Shown here: piece by piece, positions 5,856 through 10,239 of the stretch | Layout of the letters: every line of letters starts with the position of its first letter | How positions within the stretch are numbered: position 1 is the first letter of the stretch | Assembly: GCA_900553205.1 (NCBI GenBank) | Contig: USCK01000060.1 | Coordinates: 1 to 10,239, forward strand | Length of the DNA: 10,239 bases | Direction: 5' to 3' | Source of the DNA: an uncultured bacterium | GTDB lineage: Bacteria > Cyanobacteriota > Vampirovibrionia > Gastranaerophilales > Gastranaerophilaceae | The notes under the pieces: model-generated | What the model was told of the DNA's origin: nothing | Seen by the model: only the letters and a program-made list of their open reading frames with translations | Database searches by the model: none | Position numbers and translations under genes: made by a program

Positions 5856-6212
5856 ATGGCAAAAGAAATTGATTATGAAGAATTAGAAGAATTTTTATCT
5901 AAATTACAATCGCCACAACATAATTCAAAGGTTTTAAAAATATTGAAAATATTACGTGGAAAATGGAAACTTCCTGTAATATATGCATTGTTTAAGAAAA
6001 AATCATACCGTTTTTGTGAACTTCAAAGAGAAGTTTCAGAGATAACAAATGCTATTTTAATTTCTACATTAAAAGATTTGCAAGCAAATGGGATAGTAAA
6101 ACGTATTCAAATAGATGATAAAGCCTCGCATGTTGAATATTCCTTGACAGAGAAAGGATTTTCTTTGTTTCCTATTTTTATAGAAATTATTCGTTGGGGG
6201 GAATTGTATTAA
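5856..6212 (+). CDS. HxlR-family winged-helix transcriptional regulator
   Basis: A 118-residue DNA-binding protein of the HxlR group (MarR-like winged helix). Family features are LRGKWKLPVIYALFKKKSYR (33-52, the GKWK...I...L signature), FCELQREVSEITNAILISTL with the recognition helix, then VEYSLTEKGFSLFPIF and a C-terminal RWGELY. A frame-open TTG at 5841 would add five residues, but GAGG at 5847-5850 lies 5 nt before the ATG at 5856, so the ATG is taken as the start. The single cysteine C54 (YRFCEL) lies in the winged-helix core. Some HxlR members (YodB, HypR) sense quinones, aldehydes or disulfide stress through cysteines, but those use an N-terminal cysteine that is absent here, so redox sensing is only a possibility. 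It follows pflA by 50 bp on the same strand and may be co-transcribed, suggesting control of the fermentation operon or hcp. It ends 6 bp from a convergent gene with only an A4T6 tract between. Confidence 0.88.
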   Translation: MAKEIDYEELEEFLSKLQSPQHNSKVLKILKILRGKWKLPVIYALFKKKSYRFCELQREVSEITNAILISTLKDLQANGIVKRIQIDDKASHVEYSLTEKGFSLFPIFIEIIRWGELY

Positions 6213-6218
6213 AATTTT

Positions 6219-7991
6219 TTATCCTTTTATTTCTAAATATTTTTTACCCAACTTTTTATTAACAAGCTCTACGATTTCTTTTGCAAAGTCGGCATAAACC
6301 CTTCTTGAGAAGTGGTTTATACATTCATTGTAATCATCATCACTTTGTATAAGATTTGTTAGTTCTAGTAAATCAATATTATCATATTTTTTCGCAAACT
6401 CTCTAACATATTTATTCATAATAATATGTCTTTCAGCCATTCCTTCATATCCTTCAAGATATTTATCAGTAGGTTTTTCGCTACCCAAAACTAAAATAAG
6501 TTGAGTTTTAGGGTCTAGATGTTCTCTTATGTATTTCAGATTTTGCATAACCAAATCTACAGGAGGATTTCCTGCAAATGTGTATTCATTCTTGAAGGAT
6601 TTTAGGATTAATTTATTCTGTTCTTTTGCTTCATCAGGAATAGATGACAAAACTTTATCCCAGTTGTTTTCATCAGTTATATCGCAGTTTGTATAACCGT
6701 ATTCAGCATAAGTACCATCAAATTTATTTATGTATAAACCTCTGTATGTTGTTGTCAAAAGACTAAGTACAATCGCATCATATTTTTTATCAAAGAATCT
6801 TGTCTTAAATTCATCAGGACTTGGGCAAGGAAATTTTTTGCATAATTCTAGCAACTTTTCTTGAGGCAGTCTGTCAGTTTGTTCAATAAAAGCTGTATGT
6901 GTATGGGATAGTATGTATACCAACTGTTTATTCCAATAAGGAAATTCAGTATCAATATTGCAATCTCCTGTAATATAACTAATAACTGAATGCAAATCAC
7001 AAGCACCTTTAAATAAAATATTTATGTGATTTGAAGTATCCTCTTTTTCTTTTGGTTTTATTTCTAAATTATCAACTATTTTTACGCAATCAAATTTTGT
7101 TGAAAGATTTGAAGATACAGGAGGCACTACCTCTATTTTAGGTGAACCTAAATATGAATAAACAAATTGTTCTATACCCATATTCATAATTCTGCAAGAG
7201 AATAAGAAATGTTCTAAACTATTGGTATCTTTATTTAATACATAAAAACCACATATACCATAATTGCCGTATTTATCCTCAACGATTACATAACCTGCAT
7301 CATAGGAAGTAGTATTATTAAAATACTGTTTCAAATCCTCTTTCGATGTGCGTTTTTTTGTAAAATTAAGCTGATTAGTTCTGTGTATAAGTTTATCAAT
7401 TCTATCAAGGTTTTCTAAACAGTCTTTTTTTATACAAATTTTTATTTCACTATTCTTCAAGAAATCTTCGTTTGAGCATTTTGTATCAGTTTTATCTTTT
7501 GTTTTTTGCTCAAGAATTTTATAACTTTTTAGTCTTGTGTGTTCAAAATCATAATCATTTACTAGATATAATTCTTCTGCTATTTTGTCAATTTGTTCTG
7601 GGGTTGCAGACATTATATTTGGGCAATAGTATTTGATTTCATTAATATTCATCTCATTGTCATCAATCATTATGACATTTTCTTCACGCAAATTCATTGA
7701 TTGAATAATATTTTTTACTCGCATTCCTTTTGGTGTCCAATCAATAGAAGGGAAAACAAATAACTGCCAAAACTTTAAATATCCGTTGGTTAAAAACTGA
7801 GCTTTGACATCAAGATAGTTGTTTTTTGAACAAATTGAATTCATTATTCCTTTTGTTGTTAATTCTTCTATTAGTAAAAGAGTTTTTTCTTTAAACTTGA
7901 TACCCCCCTCGGATAAAGTCCCGTCCCAAAAAGTTTCGTCTAAATCCCATATCACAAGTTTTGTTTTGGTTATATCATAATCTTTTTTCAT
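6219..7991 (-). CDS. HAD-IIIC/FkbH-like protein with GNAT-like and SGNH-like domains
   Basis: A 590-residue three-part protein. Residues 10-140 form a HAD phosphatase-like domain of the FkbH type: motif I DLDETFWDG (D16, D18), motif II S55 (ICSKNN), K88 (WTPKG) and motif IV IDDNEMN (D110, D111). Residues 180-285 resemble the FkbH acyltransferase-like half, with HRTNQLNFTKKRT at 203-215. Characterised FkbH proteins take the glyceryl group from 1,3-bisphosphoglycerate, dephosphorylate it and load it on an acyl carrier protein. Residues from about 322 to the end look like an SGNH/GDSL hydrolase-type domain: FKGACDL (327-333) sits where GDSx is expected and NHFSRR with H560 where the C-terminal histidine block is expected. 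Here cysteine C331 may stand in place of the nucleophilic serine. No acyl carrier protein or biosynthetic cluster is nearby, so the acceptor is unknown. AGGGGA (7998-8003, minus) 6 nt upstream supports the start. The HAD/FkbH part is confident; the C-terminal assignment is moderate. Confidence 0.82.
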   Translation of the reverse strand: MKKDYDITKTKLVIWDLDETFWDGTLSEGGIKFKEKTLLLIEELTTKGIMNSICSKNNYLDVKAQFLTNGYLKFWQLFVFPSIDWTPKGMRVKNIIQSMNLREENVIMIDDNEMNINEIKYYCPNIMSATPEQIDKIAEELYLVNDYDFEHTRLKSYKILEQKTKDKTDTKCSNEDFLKNSEIKICIKKDCLENLDRIDKLIHRTNQLNFTKKRTSKEDLKQYFNNTTSYDAGYVIVEDKYGNYGICGFYVLNKDTNSLEHFLFSCRIMNMGIEQFVYSYLGSPKIEVVPPVSSNLSTKFDCVKIVDNLEIKPKEKEDTSNHINILFKGACDLHSVISYITGDCNIDTEFPYWNKQLVYILSHTHTAFIEQTDRLPQEKLLELCKKFPCPSPDEFKTRFFDKKYDAIVLSLLTTTYRGLYINKFDGTYAEYGYTNCDITDENNWDKVLSSIPDEAKEQNKLILKSFKNEYTFAGNPPVDLVMQNLKYIREHLDPKTQLILVLGSEKPTDKYLEGYEGMAERHIIMNKYVREFAKKYDNIDLLELTNLIQSDDDYNECINHFSRRVYADFAKEIVELVNKKLGKKYLEIKG

Positions 7992-8039
7992 ATTGTTTCC
8001 CCTACCCTATTAATAAGTTATATGATACAACATTTTAAG

Positions 8040-8063
8040 CGATTACAAATCATTCATTAATCG
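8040..8063. promoter_or_regulatory. Inverted repeat upstream of the HAD/FkbH-like gene
   Basis: CGATTA (8040-8045) and TAATCG (8058-8063) are exact six-base arms separated by 12 bp. They lie about 50 bp upstream of the HAD/FkbH-like start codon, in the 95-bp gap after the GNAT gene. The position and spacing fit a dimeric repressor site. No cognate regulator is identifiable, and no clean sigma-70 box pair was found beside it. Confidence 0.3.
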
Positions 8064-8086
8064 GAGTATGCAGAAATCTTTAAAAT

Positions 8087-8524
8087 TTATTTTATCATTT
8101 CTTGATAAGGTAATTCTTTGAACCCTCGTTTTTTATAAACATGTACAGCGTGTTCATTCTCTGCTTCAACTTCTAATTTTAAAATTGTATCGGGATAGAG
8201 AGATTCTATAAATTCTATAAAATTAGGTATAATACCTAAACCTCTGTATTCTTCTTTTAGGTATAAATCTTCAAACCAAATACATTTTTTGCCGAATTCT
8301 GTAGAAAAACTTTTAGCAATCATTGCGTATCCTACTACCTCTGAACTGGTATTAAAAACATACCCCTCTAAAAATGGGCAATCATTGATGCAGTTTTCGA
8401 AGTCGGTTTCAAATATATCTTTGCTTCCGTTTGTAGAAACAGCATCAGAGGAATAAAATTCTTCCATCATAGATATAATTTCTTGTTTGTCGTAGGTTTG
8501 AAATTGTCTGATTGTTATTGTCAT
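8087..8524 (-). CDS. GNAT-family N-acetyltransferase
   Basis: A 145-residue Gcn5-related acetyltransferase that would transfer acetyl from acetyl-CoA to an amine; the substrate is unknown. Motif A is IWFEDLYLKEEYRGLGI (82-98), where RGLG forms the pyrophosphate-binding loop. The last small residue of the R-x-x-G-x-G/A consensus is isoleucine (I99). Motif B is LKLEVEAENEHAVHVYKKRG with the usual N-x-x-A-x-x-x-Y-x-K-x-G-F ending. An ATG four codons upstream (8534-8536) is also in frame, but GAGG (8531-8534, minus) lies 6 nt before the ATG at 8524 and overlaps that upstream codon, so the shorter form is chosen. It precedes the HAD/FkbH-like gene by 95 bp on the same strand; co-transcription is possible but not shown. 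It is divergent from the pentein gene across 69 bp. Confidence 0.88.
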   Translation of the reverse strand: MTITIRQFQTYDKQEIISMMEEFYSSDAVSTNGSKDIFETDFENCINDCPFLEGYVFNTSSEVVGYAMIAKSFSTEFGKKCIWFEDLYLKEEYRGLGIIPNFIEFIESLYPDTILKLEVEAENEHAVHVYKKRGFKELPYQEMIK

Positions 8525-8593
8525 AAGTAACCTCATCTTTTTTTATTTTAGCATGTAATAGCAAAAATTTTTTTTAGCTGCTTTAAAATAAAT

Positions 8594-9820
8594 ATGAAAG
8601 CAACAACATATAATCAACAAACATATTTCAAAGGTTATGATGCCAGACCATTAAAAGCTCTTTATTTATCTTCTCCTAAAAAAGAGTTGGGTTTGGAATT
8701 AGAGCGAATAGGGAAAAAAGCAGGTTTTGATGTTTTTATTCCTTCTGGTCGAACCTTACTAAAGGCCAGTGAAGCAAAATATGCCTATGCCGACCTGTCA
8801 AATAGTCCTTGGGCTCAAGATATTGCAACAATTTCGCCTAAAAAGAAAATCATAACAAATGAATATTATGATGACTTTGCCGATAATTTATCACGCAAAC
8901 TTGGGTTGTATAAAGATTTCGATAGAGAAATTCCACAGGGTGGAAATATGTATTATATAAAGGATACAGATGGTAAAGATATTCTTCTTGCAGGTCAAGA
9001 TGTACAAAAAAGCATAGACAAACTTGAAGGTGCAAAAAGTGTTTTGGGAGTAGATAAAATTGAATACATACCACAGATGGATTATCATATAGATTTGTTT
9101 GTTAGACCTTTAGATAACAAAAGAATTTTGCTTACAGATGATTCTTTAACAATAAAAGCTTTTAATAAAGGAATGAAATCTATTCAAAAACTTCTTAAAA
9201 AAGAACCTAAAAAAACAGAATTGTTAGTAGTAAAAGAAAATTTGGATAAGGAATTAAATAAATTCAAGAAATCCGTTCTTAATAATGTTCAAGCACCAAG
9301 AGAAGATGTAAAAGATATTTTAGAGAATAAAGGTTTTCAAGTTATAGGTGTTCCTGGAAGAATTTATCAAACATTTCCTGAACCTGAAGATATACAAATT
9401 GCAAAAGAGTATATAAGTGAAGCTTCAAATAAAAAATCAAAAAAACTTGCTTTTTTACCTTTGTTTCCAGAAGAACTTCTTTCTTTTTATCCATGTGTTT
9501 CAAAAGAAAAAAGTATAAAACCTGAAGAACAACAACTTACTCATTCGCTTAATTTCATGAATGCAATTATTACAAAAAATAAAAAGGACGAAATGGTATA
9601 TATTTCTAATAAATCAGATTTTGATAAAAGAATTGGACTAACACCAGAGATAATAAAAGAAAGTGGTTTTAGTTTTGAAAAAGAATTTGTTAACTCATTG
9701 AAACCTTATATAAAAGAAGAAAATGTATATTTTGTAGAAGGCAAAAATGGCGAAATACAAGATTCTTTAGAAAATCTAGCAGGTGGAGTTCATTGCCTGA
9801 CAACAGAAATTCCGGAATAA
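8594..9820 (+). CDS. Pentein-fold guanidino-group hydrolase, agmatine/peptidylarginine deiminase-like
   Basis: A 408-residue protein I place in the guanidino-modifying (pentein) superfamily from the order and spacing of its motifs. They are WAQD (73-76), PQGGNMYY (114-121), YHIDLFVRPLD (164-174, with H165 and D167) and a C-terminal AGGVHCLTTE (396-405, C401). These match the WxRD, GGN, H-x-D and GGxxHC-T motifs of agmatine deiminase and peptidylarginine deiminases, where the two Asp, His and Cys catalyse hydrolysis of a guanidinium to citrulline-like product plus ammonia. The usual Arg of WxRD is Gln75 here. A Lys/Glu-rich helical insertion at about 190-300 separates the H-x-D block from the C-terminal part. 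No signal peptide or membrane segment is visible, so it is probably cytoplasmic. No clear Shine-Dalgarno precedes the ATG. No agmatine or arginine pathway genes are nearby, so the substrate is open. Confidence 0.72.
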   Translation: MKATTYNQQTYFKGYDARPLKALYLSSPKKELGLELERIGKKAGFDVFIPSGRTLLKASEAKYAYADLSNSPWAQDIATISPKKKIITNEYYDDFADNLSRKLGLYKDFDREIPQGGNMYYIKDTDGKDILLAGQDVQKSIDKLEGAKSVLGVDKIEYIPQMDYHIDLFVRPLDNKRILLTDDSLTIKAFNKGMKSIQKLLKKEPKKTELLVVKENLDKELNKFKKSVLNNVQAPREDVKDILENKGFQVIGVPGRIYQTFPEPEDIQIAKEYISEASNKKSKKLAFLPLFPEELLSFYPCVSKEKSIKPEEQQLTHSLNFMNAIITKNKKDEMVYISNKSDFDKRIGLTPEIIKESGFSFEKEFVNSLKPYIKEENVYFVEGKNGEIQDSLENLAGGVHCLTTEIPE

Positions 9821-9930
9821 AATATATATTGCCGTTAATATATGTAACAAATCTGTTTTTGCCTGAAATTCAGCCCCTCAACAAATACTTTTATTATATA
9901 ACTGTGAATATTTTTAGAGAGTAACATTAT
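9821..9930. other. AT-rich spacer between the pentein and EF-hand-like genes
   Basis: The 110 bp hold an AT-only dyad ATATATT / AATATAT around GCCGT just after the pentein stop, a small dyad CTGAA-A-TTCAG, and an AT-rich TATTATATAAC stretch that could hold a -10 box for the downstream gene. None is strong enough to name as a terminator or promoter with confidence. Confidence 0.3.
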
Positions 9931-10230
9931 ATGTCTGAGATAAATTCGCTAAATTCAATGTCCAACGAGTCCATAGAATTTAGCAATAAACCCGACATTT
10001 CAAACAACAATTCAATACATAACTCTTTATTTGATAAAAACAAAAATGGAGTTATTGAAATTGCCGAGCAAAAAGCCGGCATAATGAGTACACTTAATAA
10101 ACTTTTAGATTCAGACATAAACGAATGCTTTAACAGCAATATCAAATATAATAAATCTGATGCAAACAGTATAATAGAAGCTGACACACAAGTAAAAGCA
10201 AGACAACAAAAGACAATGATATGTGGATAG
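9931..10230 (+). CDS. Small acidic/Asn-rich protein with EF-hand-like calcium loop
   Basis: A complete 99-residue protein of unknown function. Residues 35-46, DKNKNGVIEIAE, fit the 12-residue EF-hand/dockerin calcium loop exactly: D at 1, N at 3 and 5, G at 6, I at 8 and E at 12. A second, degenerate loop NKSDANSIIEAD at 74-85 keeps side-chain oxygens at 1 and 3, Ile at 8 and Asp at 12 but has Ala at 5 and Asn in place of Gly at 6. The loops start 39 residues apart, near the usual spacing of an EF-hand pair. The first 33 residues are Ser/Asn-rich and probably disordered. There is no signal peptide or membrane helix. Only a weak purine stretch (AGAGAG, 9916-9921) precedes the ATG. The right neighbour lies outside the window. 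That it is a gene is likely from its length and composition; calcium binding is inference. Confidence 0.65.
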   Translation: MSEINSLNSMSNESIEFSNKPDISNNNSIHNSLFDKNKNGVIEIAEQKAGIMSTLNKLLDSDINECFNSNIKYNKSDANSIIEADTQVKARQQKTMICG

Positions 10231-10239
10231 CTTCTAATA

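Noticed and set aside
8525..8536. Upstream ATG (8534-8536) for the GNAT gene.
   Set aside because: The codon overlaps the GAGG that serves the ATG at 8522-8524, and no better ribosome binding site lies before it.
9927..10187. 86-codon minus-strand frame with hydrophobic, membrane-like sequence.
   Set aside because: It is the antisense of the EF-hand-like gene. The Leu/Ile/Ser-rich translation is what antisense of Asn/Asp/Lys codons gives. The exact calcium loop supports the plus-strand gene instead.

Overview
The window is AT-rich, roughly one third G+C by eye, and carries the genes of a strict or near-strict anaerobe: pyruvate formate-lyase with its activase, and a class I-type hybrid cluster protein. 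The pyruvate formate-lyase is closest in feel to clostridial sequences. The N-terminal phrase of the pentein gene (FKGYDARPLKALY, from residue 12) is a style I associate with uncultured gut Gastranaerophilales (Vampirovibrionia/'Melainabacteria'). That assignment rests on memory and is tentative; a low-GC Firmicute is the main alternative. TAG ends at least two other genes here, so the standard bacterial code applies.

Layout from left to right: (1) the 3' end of a flavodoxin-fold NAD(P)H/FMN oxidoreductase (+), converging on a MerR-family regulator of the AdhR/NmlR type (-), with a shared hairpin terminator between them. (2) A 184-bp spacer with the MerR promoter region and possible coding debris, ending in a perfect 34-bp palindrome that swallows the 3' end of hcp. 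(3) hcp (-), divergent across 185 bp from (4) a fermentation operon (+). This operon holds a pyruvate formate-lyase large chain without its glycyl-radical domain, a separate 78-residue glycyl-radical chain, the radical-SAM activase pflA and, 50 bp later, an HxlR-family regulator. (5) Convergent with it, a large HAD/FkbH-like three-domain protein (-) and, upstream of that on the same strand, a GNAT acetyltransferase. (6) A divergent pentein-fold (agmatine/peptidylarginine deiminase-like) enzyme (+). (7) A small EF-hand-like protein (+) at the right edge.

The most notable item is the split pyruvate formate-lyase. The break lies just before the glycyl-radical domain. Both chains keep every catalytic residue I can check, and the second chain has its own Shine-Dalgarno and start. 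The two chains plus activase would cleave pyruvate with CoA to acetyl-CoA and formate. A separately made radical chain resembles the way GrcA/YfiD rescues oxygen-cleaved pyruvate formate-lyase, so it could make the radical part replaceable. Divergent hcp (nitric oxide detoxification) and a possibly redox-responsive HxlR regulator nearby fit a theme of protecting radical fermentation from oxidative or nitrosative damage; this link is inference.

No tRNA, rRNA, CRISPR array, insertion sequence or integrase was seen. No gene-free stretch exceeds 300 bases.
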